The notes under the pieces: generated by a model
The model's input: the letters and a program-made list of their open reading frames with translations, nothing else
Databases searched by the model: none
Told to the model about the DNA's origin: nothing
In this document: positions 7,546-14,417 of the stretch, in pieces
Layout of the letters: the number at the start of each line of letters is the position of its first letter
How positions within the stretch are numbered: position 1 is the first letter of the stretch
Origin: MedAcidi-G1 sp002294285
GTDB taxonomy: Bacteria > Actinomycetota > Acidimicrobiia > Acidimicrobiales > MedAcidi-G1
NCBI GenBank assembly: GCA_963999645.1
Contig: CAXEUY010000024.1
Coordinates: forward strand, 1-15,919
Direction: 5' to 3'
Length of the DNA stretch: 15,919 nt
Program-made: the position numbers and the translations under genes

Positions 7546-9519
7546 TTATCCCCTAAGACTTTGTTTAAGATCTGCAACTGTGTCGATAGGCAGATCACAA
7601 TTAAAGTCTCGACAAACCCAAGCTTTATCACCAGTGCGATTTTCCCACAGAGGACTAGAGAAACTCTCACCCCACGCCAAAACAAGATTTGGGAGAAAAG
7701 ACGAAGCGACCACTTCCAGCAAGTCAGGTCGGTTCCCGGTAATAAGAACCTCAGTTGAACCTCTCTGGTACATATCGAGAGCTCCAAGTAAGTGTCCAAA
7801 ACCAGTCGGATGTTGTGATAGCTGACTGGAAAGAAGCAGCACAACTTTTTCTGCTGAGTCGATCAAATGTGATTTGCCTGTCAAAAAACCGAGACGAAGC
7901 AATGAGAGTGCAGCGAGACTATTTGCCGAAGGAATTGCATTATCAAAAACATCTTTCATTCGACTGATCAAAGAATCAGCGTCACTACCTGAAGTGAAGA
8001 AACCTCCGTTTTTCTGGTCTTCGAACAAGTCAAGCATCGATTCAGCTGTTTCAAGAGCCATTTCAGTCCAACGTTTTTCCCCCGTAGCTTCACCAAGACG
8101 AGTGAAGCCATCAATCACTGCTGCATAATCAGCAGCGTAAGCCAAATGCTGGCTGCCAGCCTCAGGTTGCCAAGCTCTAAACCAGCGTCCTTCACTGTCT
8201 CGCATATGATTCCAGAGAAAATCTCCGTTTCGTTTCGCAGCAGCTAGCCAGTCGTTTCTTCCAGTTGCCGCAGCGGCCTCAGATAGAGTCGCCAACATCA
8301 GTCCGTTCCATTCTGTGAGAACCTTATTGTCCAAACCTGGGCGAACACGTTCTTTGCGTTTTTCGAAAAGAACCTGGCGGACTTTTTCTAAAACTGGCGG
8401 TCTTATCAAATCACCAACTTTTGGACGATAAAGGATGTTGGATCCCTCAAAGTTGCCTTCACTGGTAACTCCATACCAGTTGAGCACCTCCTCTGCTTCA
8501 TCACCACATATGTCCCGTAACTCTTGTTCACTCCAAACATAGAACTTTCCTTCTATTCCTTCAGAATCGGCATCTTCAGCAGAATAAAAACCGCCTGAAG
8601 GGTCGCATAAATCCCTTAAAACATATTCGATAGTTTCTTCAGCTACCTGAAGCCATCTAGGGTCTGAATTCAATTTCCATGCGTGAAGGTAAACACGTGA
8701 AAGCATGGCATTGTCGTAGAGCATTTTTTCGAAATGAGGAACCAACCAACGCTCATCCACGGAATAGCGAGAGAACCCTCCACCTAGATGATCGTAAATT
8801 CCCCCAGAAGCCATACTCGAGAGAGTGAATGTGACAACAGCCTCAATAGACGAATTATCTTCTTCCGCTAGGCGCCGGATTAGAAAATCAAGATTCATTG
8901 CTTGTGGAAACTTAGGAGGGTTGCCAAAACCTCCATGAACACGGTCGTGGTTGGAAATAAGAGTCGAAACAGCATGATCTAAGACATCAGAAGAAGGGGG
9001 AGTAGAATCGGGAGATATTTGAGAAAGTTGATCAATCCGCAAGGTTAGTTGTTTTGCCATTTCATCAAGATCAGATCTTTTATTTTTCCAAACATCTGTA
9101 ATAGCTTCCAAAACTTGTGGAAAGGAGGGCATTCCACCACGAGGTTTATCCGGCCAGTAAGTCCCTCCATGAAAGGGTCTACCATCATGGTCACAGAAAA
9201 CAGTCATAGGCCAGCCTCCACGACCAGTCAATGAGGTAACTGCAGTCATATATATGGCATCAACATCAGGTCTCTCTTCGCGGTCAACCTTAATATTTAC
9301 AAAACTCTCATTCATCAAAGCAGCTATTTCAGCATTCTCGAAAGATTCATGTGCCATCACATGACACCAATGACAGGCCGAGTAGCCAACTGACAAAAGA
9401 ACCGGAACATCACGTTCTCTAGCTTCTTCGAATGCTTCTTCACACCAAGGAAACCAATCAACAGGATTTTCGGCATGTTGGCGCAAGTACGGGCTTGTCT
9501 GATTAGATAAACGATTCAT
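7546..9519 (-). CDS. YyaL/SSP411-type thioredoxin-domain protein (DUF255)
   Basis: A 657-residue protein with the full architecture of the YyaL / spermatogenesis-associated protein 20 family. It has an N-terminal thioredoxin-like domain with the CHWC motif (C49-H50-W51-C52 in YSACHWCHVM) and the family signature VDREERPDVD. An (alpha/alpha)6-barrel follows, with glycoside-hydrolase-like sequences such as LVPHFEKMLYDNAML, YSAEDADSEG and LTEWNGLMLA. Its cellular role is not established despite wide conservation; redox or N-glucosamine-epimerase-like activities have been suggested from the fold. The length is normal and no signal peptide is present. The ATG at 9519 is preceded by AAGG about 8 nt upstream. 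Transcription is divergent from the cupin gene across 44 bp. Family assignment is firm, function is not. Confidence 0.93.
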   Translation of the reverse strand: MNRLSNQTSPYLRQHAENPVDWFPWCEEAFEEARERDVPVLLSVGYSACHWCHVMAHESFENAEIAALMNESFVNIKVDREERPDVDAIYMTAVTSLTGRGGWPMTVFCDHDGRPFHGGTYWPDKPRGGMPSFPQVLEAITDVWKNKRSDLDEMAKQLTLRIDQLSQISPDSTPPSSDVLDHAVSTLISNHDRVHGGFGNPPKFPQAMNLDFLIRRLAEEDNSSIEAVVTFTLSSMASGGIYDHLGGGFSRYSVDERWLVPHFEKMLYDNAMLSRVYLHAWKLNSDPRWLQVAEETIEYVLRDLCDPSGGFYSAEDADSEGIEGKFYVWSEQELRDICGDEAEEVLNWYGVTSEGNFEGSNILYRPKVGDLIRPPVLEKVRQVLFEKRKERVRPGLDNKVLTEWNGLMLATLSEAAAATGRNDWLAAAKRNGDFLWNHMRDSEGRWFRAWQPEAGSQHLAYAADYAAVIDGFTRLGEATGEKRWTEMALETAESMLDLFEDQKNGGFFTSGSDADSLISRMKDVFDNAIPSANSLAALSLLRLGFLTGKSHLIDSAEKVVLLLSSQLSQHPTGFGHLLGALDMYQRGSTEVLITGNRPDLLEVVASSFLPNLVLAWGESFSSPLWENRTGDKAWVCRDFNCDLPIDTVADLKQSLRG

Positions 9520-9551
9520 TACTTGACCTTAACCAGAAAACATTTAAGAAA

Positions 9552-9557
9552 TAGAAT
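9552..9557 (+). promoter_or_regulatory. -10-like box (TAGAAT) placing the cupin start at the transcript 5' end
   Basis: TAGAAT (5 of 6 match to TATAAT) ends 6 nt before the ATG at 9564. That would put the transcription start on, or within a base of, the start codon. No Shine-Dalgarno sequence is present, which is consistent with a leaderless mRNA, common in actinobacteria. TTGACC at 9523-9528 resembles a -35 box but is 23 bp away; it fits better with a TAAGAA (9545-9550) alternative. Confidence 0.4.
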
Positions 9558-9563
9558 AAAAAT

Positions 9564-9959
9564 ATGCAACAAGAACCAACAAACCTAAATCAAGCGCTCG
9601 GATCTTTTACCGACACATGGAGCCCACGAATTGTCAAAAAAGTAAACGACTATGATGTTCGAATTGCCCACGTGCAAGGCGAGCATGTCTGGCACGTACA
9701 CGAAGAAACAGATGAATTTTTTCTTGTGTTGAAAGGCAATTTCGAAATCACTATAAGAGAGGAAAACAATAAAGAAAAAGTTTTACACATGACCGAAGGT
9801 GACACCTATGTCGTACCGAGAGGAGTATTTCACAAACCATCATCAACAGGAGCTGCAATTTTAATGTTCGAACCGACCGGTACAAGTTCCACTGGAGACA
9901 ACTACGAAGGTGATCTACCAGAAGAGATTGAAAGTACTACTGGTCGCTTACTTGAATAG
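9564..9959 (+). CDS. Single-domain cupin
   Basis: A 131-residue small beta-barrel protein. Cupin motif 1 is visible as H44-x-H46 with E51 (in VWHVHEETDEFFLVLKG), and motif 2 as P85 and H90 (in YVVPRGVFHKP). All four expected metal ligands (His, His, Glu, His) are therefore present. Such mini-cupins bind Mn, Fe, Zn or Ni and range from isomerases and dioxygenases to sugar or ligand sensors; the substrate cannot be inferred here. It is most similar in look to the mannose-6-phosphate-isomerase-like cupin group. The last 23 bp (9937-9959) overlap the 3' end of the convergent gene in an antisense arrangement. The start lacks a ribosome site and may be leaderless. Confidence 0.88.
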   Translation: MQQEPTNLNQALGSFTDTWSPRIVKKVNDYDVRIAHVQGEHVWHVHEETDEFFLVLKGNFEITIREENNKEKVLHMTEGDTYVVPRGVFHKPSSTGAAILMFEPTGTSSTGDNYEGDLPEEIESTTGRLLE

Positions 9960-10863
9960 AAGACTTCCTACTTTTCAAAAGTTTCACTAATAGGTAGATA
10001 AACAGTAAACCCAAAATGGGAATGATAAGCATTCTAGAAGAACCACCATTTTCTTCAGGAATGTCAGGTGTTGCTTCTTGAAGGTCCCTTTCGACAGGTT
10101 CCCTTTTAGGTGGTTCTGAAGTTCCCTTCACAACAGGTGCTTTTGTAACTGGTGTTGCTTCTTGAAGGTCCCTTTCGACAGGTTCGTTTTTAGGTGGTTC
10201 TGAAGTTCCCTTCACAACAGGTGCTTTTGTAACTGGTGTTGCTTCTTGAAAGTCTTTTTCGACAGGTTCATCATCAGGCTCCACTAAGAACTTTTCTGAA
10301 ACAGGATTTTCGTACCAATCAAAAATACCAGAACGACCTGCATCTCTATTCGGAACATTTTCTACAGGAGTGCCAAAACTTTCTATAAAACCGATAGCAA
10401 CTGTAAACCGTGCAGGATCACTTCCAGTAATTTCGACTTGATATAAACCTCCTGAAGATTTTTCAACATGTTCAAAAATGCGGACGTATCTAGTCATGGT
10501 AAAAGGCTCATCGTAAGGTACATACAGATCTGAAACTCCTATTAATACGGAACCATCAGGACGAGACAAGAAAAGCTGTGGAAGTGTCTCTTGAGGCATA
10601 AGATTCTCAGGTTCCAAATTAGGAATCAACAAAGAAAGGTCTAAACGATCGTCGGGTTTTAACCGAAACTGAAAAGAGCGCCTATCTTCTGTCTCGAGAA
10701 GACTTCCATAGAGAGCGAAAGAAATAGTCGCATCTGGAAGCAGGGGTCCTTCTTCAGGGGTTTTTTGTTCAGGGAGCAGGATCAACGGATCGTGGGCAAA
10801 AGCAGGCGAAACAAGAAGGACAGTTACCAACAAACTTGTTGAAATCAGTGAAAGTACTTTCAA
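9937..10863 (-). CDS. Exported, C-terminally membrane-anchored protein with internal repeats
   Basis: A 308-residue protein of no recognised family. A typical signal peptide (hydrophobic residues 4-20) has a predicted cleavage site SPAFA|H, so the mature protein would begin with His24-Asp-Pro. Residues 24-190 look like a compact beta-rich extracytoplasmic domain (ISFALYGSL, SLLIPNLEPENL, FTMTRYVRIFEH). Residues about 198-268 are a Pro/Glu/Lys/Thr-rich stalk made of a 28-residue repeat (EPVERDLQEATP-VTKAPVVKG), present about two and a half times. A single membrane helix (278-296) is followed by a basic tail. It would sit outside the membrane on a stalk. The start is TTG at 10861-10863, 2 bp after the lipoprotein gene's stop, indicating an operon. 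The 3' end overlaps the cupin gene by 23 bp. Confidence 0.8.
   Translation of the reverse strand: MKVLSLISTSLLVTVLLVSPAFAHDPLILLPEQKTPEEGPLLPDATISFALYGSLLETEDRRSFQFRLKPDDRLDLSLLIPNLEPENLMPQETLPQLFLSRPDGSVLIGVSDLYVPYDEPFTMTRYVRIFEHVEKSSGGLYQVEITGSDPARFTVAIGFIESFGTPVENVPNRDAGRSGIFDWYENPVSEKFLVEPDDEPVEKDFQEATPVTKAPVVKGTSEPPKNEPVERDLQEATPVTKAPVVKGTSEPPKREPVERDLQEATPDIPEENGGSSRMLIIPILGLLFIYLLVKLLKSRKSSIQVSDQ
10067..10269 (-). repeat. 84-bp direct repeats in the stalk of the anchored protein
   Basis: The segment starting GGTGTTGCTTCTTGA (plus strand) recurs at 10067, 10151 and 10235, exactly 84 bp apart. There are two full copies and a third partial, more diverged copy of about 35 bp. The two full copies are nearly identical at DNA level, which points to recent duplication by slippage or recombination. 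The period is 28 codons, so the frame is kept. Copy number may vary between strains. Confidence 0.93.
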
Positions 10864-10865
10864 TG

Positions 10866-12521
10866 TTATGGAAACACTTTCATTAATCCAAAGTTATTTG
10901 GGGCTGGAGGTCTCTGTGAGTCAGTGTCTGTGAAAATTATAAAACCTCCATCTGATGTCAAACCTATGTATTCTCCAGCGTTGTGACCATCTCCGGGAGC
11001 ACCATAAGCCTCCATAGATAAGAGACTCCCATCTGGATCTGTCGTGATCAAAATAATCTTCCATTCATCGGAAGAACCTAAAGGGTGACCAAAACTACTG
11101 AATTCTTCAGAATGGTCACCTGATCCACCAGTCGCAACAAAGCCACCATTTGACATCTGGCGAACCCCATAACATTCGTCGAGAATAAAATTTGGGTCGT
11201 AACCGCGAGGCTGACCAAAGGTCTTAATCCATAATTCGTTGCCTTCACTGTCGACTCGGCCCAAAATGCAATCCCAATTGGCAGAGTCATAGCCAGTCGT
11301 ATGACCTGTAAAAACAAATCCTCCATCATCTGTTAAGTCAAAATCAAAAAGCTGAACGTTATTGTTTCCACCGTAATTTTGGCTTTTTTGTGTAAACCCT
11401 TCTGAGTCGGTGAAGAAAATCTTCGCATTCATGAATGATTCATCTTCTTCACCTAAGCCATTGGTATCGGCCCAAACCGTTGAAGCAACTGCAAATCCGC
11501 CGTTTGTTCTCTGTTTTACTTTTGTGCCTTGATTGGCATCCAAAGGTCGATCCCATAAAAGATCTCCAGTAGCTGAAACCTTCGAAAGGAACCCCGTGCT
11601 TCCATCGGATATGAAAAGAAACCCTGATTCATCACCTTCTATGTAGCCGGTTATGATGATTTCTCCGTTGTCTAAAACTTCAATTCCCCTGACCGCGCCA
11701 ACTCCAGAATGCTCATAGATCTGTTGCCAAATGATCTTTCCGGAATGTGAGAATTTTGTTAGAGCTCTTTTCTGTGAGTTGTTGAAGTAAATCCCACCAC
11801 CAGCCAAAAATCCATCACTTGTTTCTGCTACTGAATAGCCAACGTCAAATTCGCTTGTTGTCCCTAAAGTAGCTTGCCATAACTCATTCCCAAACGAGTC
11901 AGTTTTAACAATTAGAAGGTCAAGGAAAGGAGTTTCCTCACTTTCAGAAGTGTGACCTATGGCTATGAAACCCCCATCTGAAGTCTCCATTCCTTCATGT
12001 ACGTGTTCCTCCTCATTGGTGCCAACACCTACATGCCAGTTGGTGCCTGGAGCAGGCCTATTAGGTTCGTCGTGTTCGTCGTGTTCGTCGTGTTCGTCGT
12101 GTTCGTCGTGTTCGTCGTGTTCGTCGTGTTCGTCGTGTTCGTCGTGTTCGTCGTGTTCCTCTTCTTTTAGTGGTTTAGTAGTTGCAGAAGCTGGCAAAGA
12201 CAGTGCAGTTGAAGCGACTTCTTCAGCATTTCTTATTTCAACAGATTCGGCTACACATCCCTCAAAGTTGGATTGACTGTAAAAACATTCTTGTTCACAT
12301 TGAACAGAATTAGAAGCTAAGTCGCAAAGCTCAAGGATTAGTTCAAATTCTTCACCTTGGTTGGGAGGCTGATAAGTAGTTGTAGTTTCAACAGGTTGAG
12401 ATGTAGTGGTACTTGCCGCATTAATCTGAGAATTTTGTAGGTAAATATCTTCCGTTTCATGTGAACTGCAATTAGCTATTACAGAAATAGAAACTATTAA
12501 GATAAGAAATTTTTTCAGCAT
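10866..12521 (-). CDS. Surface lipoprotein with (HDE)10 tract and predicted seven-bladed propeller
   Basis: A 551-residue protein. Residues 1-17 form a lipoprotein signal peptide ending IAN|C18; Asn at -1 is atypical for a lipobox. Then comes a Ser/Thr-rich linker (TTTTSQPVETTTT-like), a four-Cys segment (C66, C75, C79, C89), and ten perfect HDE triplets (123-152), a likely divalent-metal-binding tract. The tract is followed by EEEHVHE (170-176). From about 160 to the end, seven copies of a blade signature recur: TSDGGF 180, TSDGFL 234, LDNGEI 283, RTNGGF 338, TDDGGF 397, MSNGGF 456 and TSDGGF 522. Most are followed by a Gly-Asn-x-x-Trp strand end, so a seven-bladed beta-propeller is predicted. 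It is first in an operon with the anchored exported gene. No ribosome site is visible before the ATG at 12521. Function is unknown; metal binding is inferred from composition only. Confidence 0.85.
   Translation of the reverse strand: MLKKFLILIVSISVIANCSSHETEDIYLQNSQINAASTTTSQPVETTTTYQPPNQGEEFELILELCDLASNSVQCEQECFYSQSNFEGCVAESVEIRNAEEVASTALSLPASATTKPLKEEEHDEHDEHDEHDEHDEHDEHDEHDEHDEHDEPNRPAPGTNWHVGVGTNEEEHVHEGMETSDGGFIAIGHTSESEETPFLDLLIVKTDSFGNELWQATLGTTSEFDVGYSVAETSDGFLAGGGIYFNNSQKRALTKFSHSGKIIWQQIYEHSGVGAVRGIEVLDNGEIIITGYIEGDESGFLFISDGSTGFLSKVSATGDLLWDRPLDANQGTKVKQRTNGGFAVASTVWADTNGLGEEDESFMNAKIFFTDSEGFTQKSQNYGGNNNVQLFDFDLTDDGGFVFTGHTTGYDSANWDCILGRVDSEGNELWIKTFGQPRGYDPNFILDECYGVRQMSNGGFVATGGSGDHSEEFSSFGHPLGSSDEWKIILITTDPDGSLLSMEAYGAPGDGHNAGEYIGLTSDGGFIIFTDTDSQRPPAPNNFGLMKVFP
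12066..12155 (-). repeat. Ten perfect 9-bp tandem repeats encoding (His-Asp-Glu)10
   Basis: The plus-strand unit TTCGTCGTG is repeated ten times without a single mismatch, reading CAC-GAC-GAA on the coding strand. The next unit (TTCCTCTTC) departs into Glu codons. Perfect synonymous identity over 90 bp suggests recent expansion by slippage, so copy number is likely variable. Because the unit is a multiple of three, expansion never shifts the frame. Confidence 0.98.
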
Positions 12522-12592
12522 TAGTGCAGTTTGCCAAAAAATCGATCTGATTGTTTTTGTGCTAAAAAACTTTTTGCGTTTAACTTATCTGT

Positions 12593-13165
12593 ATGGACAC
12601 TGTGGACTTTACAAAAATGGAAGACATGACATCTGATGAAACCCAGATGCTAAACAAAAAATATAACGACCATGCGCAAAGCAATCTGCAAACTCAGCTT
12701 TTAAGCCTTCTTGTTTCTATGAAAGGACCGACACTCGGCTATCAGATAGACCGATACCGTCACAGTCTTCAAAGCGCAACTAGAGCTTTACGCAATGGTG
12801 AAGAAACTGAAATGGTAGTAGCAGCTTTATTCCACGACGTAGCTGATCCAATCGCCCCAGAAAACCATAGTGCTGCTGCAGCGGAAATAATTAAGCCCTA
12901 TGTAAGCGAAAGAATTTTCTGGATTGTTCGCCATCACGGCCTGTTCCAAGGCTATTACTACTTTCACCATCTGGGAGGTGACCGTAACGCTAGAGAAAAA
13001 TTTCGTGAACATAAATGGTTTGATGACTGTGAGTATTTTTGCCACGAATATGACCAAAATTGCTTCGATCCCAAATACACCGAACTTTCTTTAGAAGAAT
13101 TTGAACCACTGGTGAATGAAGTGTTCACCGAAAAGAGAAGTGTCTCAATTGGAGAACTTGCTTAA
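12593..13165 (+). CDS. HD-domain protein, putative PhnZ/MIOX-like diiron oxygenase
   Basis: A 190-residue all-helical HD-superfamily protein. Likely metal ligands are H57 (RYRHSLQSATRA), H81-D82 (ALFHDVAD), H92, H114/H115 (VRHHGLFQGYYY) and D153 (EYDQNCFDPKY). The H-x23-HD spacing and the YDQ-x-x-FDP ending resemble the PhnZ/TmpB group. That group consists of mixed-valence diiron oxygenases that cleave C-P or C-N bonds rather than hydrolysing nucleotides; classical HD phosphohydrolase remains an alternative. No phosphonate genes are nearby. The ATG at 12593 has no ribosome site and could be leaderless. A downstream Met (Met12) preceded by GGAAG is a possible alternative start. The stop lies 4 bp from the convergent MaoC-like gene. 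Confidence 0.75.
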   Translation: MDTVDFTKMEDMTSDETQMLNKKYNDHAQSNLQTQLLSLLVSMKGPTLGYQIDRYRHSLQSATRALRNGEETEMVVAALFHDVADPIAPENHSAAAAEIIKPYVSERIFWIVRHHGLFQGYYYFHHLGGDRNAREKFREHKWFDDCEYFCHEYDQNCFDPKYTELSLEEFEPLVNEVFTEKRSVSIGELA

Positions 13166-13169
13166 CCAG

Positions 13170-13895
13170 CTAATTGTTGCTCGTTAAAGAAATTATTGCC
13201 TCATGTTCCACATCTACGACCTTTTCGCCATCAACTGCGATTGAAACATTAACGACGACCCGATCACCCGCTCTGGTTTCAAAACGCCTCACTACATATG
13301 ATTCAACAGTTGCAATAGATCCGATTTGAACAGAATCATGATGAAAAATTTTGCTTCTAGTATGTATCCAAGCGCCATCAACGAGATTCCTTTCAACAAC
13401 ATGATTCGCTACAGCAGGCCAAATAGCTGGATGCACTAGACCAAGTTCGGAATAGATTTCATTGTCGTCTCCTGCTCGTCGTCCATAGTCCTCCCACTCA
13501 TCCACAAGATGAATATCTATTACTTCGAGTAACTCATCTGAGGAGAGAATCGGATTTTCCGGATTTGACATATTCATAAATGCGGTGCACTGAGCCCGTG
13601 TTTCATTCTCAACCATGGCATTCACTTCTAATGACTCCTCCTCTAAAACAGTGATGCACTCGACAAGTTGATTGGCGAGCACAGGAGATTTGAATTCAAT
13701 GATGGACGATCCCCGACGAAGCCAATCAACCCCCCAAAGTTTCACTATTGGATTCGTCAAATACGCATAAACGGTAACACCGGCGACTAGCGCACCATCG
13801 AAACCAGCTGCTCTTCCACCCTCATCAGTATGAATGGGATTACGTGAATGTTCAGGCAGATTTTTTGCTTTAACAGACCAACTTGACTGATTCAT
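13170..13895 (-). CDS. MaoC-like double-hotdog protein lacking the catalytic Asp
   Basis: A 241-residue protein with two hotdog domains. The N-terminal half carries a MaoC/R-hydratase signature: N19-P20-x-H22-x-D, then AAGFDGALVAG. In R-specific enoyl-CoA hydratases the active pair is an Asp five residues before the His (D-x-N-P-x-H). Here that position is S17, so ordinary hydratase chemistry is doubtful. The C-terminal half (about 170-241: HTRSKIFHHDSVQIGS, AIDGEKVVDVEHEAIISL-like) is a second hotdog. It could be a hydratase-like binding protein, a thioesterase-like enzyme or a degraded hydratase. Its start overlaps the stop of the upstream oxidoreductase gene (ATGA, 13892-13895). The two are therefore translationally coupled, suggesting a shared acyl-CoA or secondary-metabolite substrate. 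Confidence 0.75.
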   Translation of the reverse strand: MNQSSWSVKAKNLPEHSRNPIHTDEGGRAAGFDGALVAGVTVYAYLTNPIVKLWGVDWLRRGSSIIEFKSPVLANQLVECITVLEEESLEVNAMVENETRAQCTAFMNMSNPENPILSSDELLEVIDIHLVDEWEDYGRRAGDDNEIYSELGLVHPAIWPAVANHVVERNLVDGAWIHTRSKIFHHDSVQIGSIATVESYVVRRFETRAGDRVVVNVSIAVDGEKVVDVEHEAIISLTSNN

Positions 13896-14335
13896 GTAAC
13901 AGGCCGAAGGAAAACGAGCGGAATGACCCTGGAAGTTTTGGTCTGGTAGTCGCCATAATTTGAAAAATCTTCAACTATTGTTGACCAAAGTTGATCACGA
14001 ACATGTCCGCTTACGATTTCTGCAAGCATCGCCGAGCTGGGAGCGCCCTGAAATCTGACTGCAACATTAGGATCCTTTTCAAGGTTTAGAAACCAGTCCG
14101 GGGGAGTGTCAGATCCACCTTTCGAAGCGACAATCAAAAAAGAGTCACCCTCCTGATGAGGTGAAGTCAGCATCACAGAACGAGGACGACCAGATTTACG
14201 ACCCACAGTAGTAAGTTCAAGAACTGGCATTTTCGCAGCCATCCAACCTATTCGACCAAAACTCATCCGTATCAAAGAACGATGAATAAAATTCATGGCC
14301 TTTAGAGAAAAAACCGACGGACCTTTATTTGACAT
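13892..14335 (-). CDS. Ddn-type deazaflavin (F420)-dependent oxidoreductase
   Basis: A 147-residue member of the nitroreductase/Ddn split-barrel family. The diagnostic core is present: LELTTVGRKSGRPRSVMLTSP, a GDSFLIVASKGGSDTPPDWFLNL segment and DPNVAVRF. These are the F420-binding loop sequences of mycobacterial Ddn and its relatives. Such enzymes use F420H2 to reduce quinones, enones and nitro compounds. The presence of F420 is one reason to place the organism in Actinobacteria. The ATG (14335) has a GGAG only 2 nt upstream, with TGGAG giving slightly better spacing. It is coupled to the MaoC-like gene by a 4-bp ATGA overlap. No signal peptide is seen. The substrate is unknown. Confidence 0.9.
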   Translation of the reverse strand: MSNKGPSVFSLKAMNFIHRSLIRMSFGRIGWMAAKMPVLELTTVGRKSGRPRSVMLTSPHQEGDSFLIVASKGGSDTPPDWFLNLEKDPNVAVRFQGAPSSAMLAEIVSGHVRDQLWSTIVEDFSNYGDYQTKTSRVIPLVFLRPVT

Positions 14336-14417
14336 AACTCCAGTCTAATTAACTACAACCTCTGCACGCGCTCACTGATGTTTGCATGAATTTTAGATCG
14401 ATATGGTTAAGTGAAAG
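14336..14417. other. 82-bp gap between the ABC permease and the Ddn gene
   Basis: No stable hairpin with a T-run was seen in either direction, so a terminator for the metal-transport operon is not evident. TAAAAT on the minus strand (14390-14395) is a weak -10 candidate for the Ddn-MaoC operon without a good -35 box. Read-through from the transporter operon is therefore possible. Confidence 0.3.

Noticed and set aside
7524..7844. Extra minus-strand frame at the 3' end of the YyaL-like gene
   Set aside because: It overlaps a conserved 657-residue protein in another frame and has biased, non-protein-like composition.
10067..10269. CRISPR-like array
   Set aside because: The repeats are contiguous 84-bp coding units with no unique spacers, and they read as a 28-residue protein repeat in frame.
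11959..12276. Plus-strand open frame rich in Ser-Ser-Cys repeats
   Set aside because: It is the antisense shadow of the HDE tandem repeat inside the lipoprotein gene. Its low-complexity sequence is a by-product of the 9-bp unit and it has no ribosome site or family signal.
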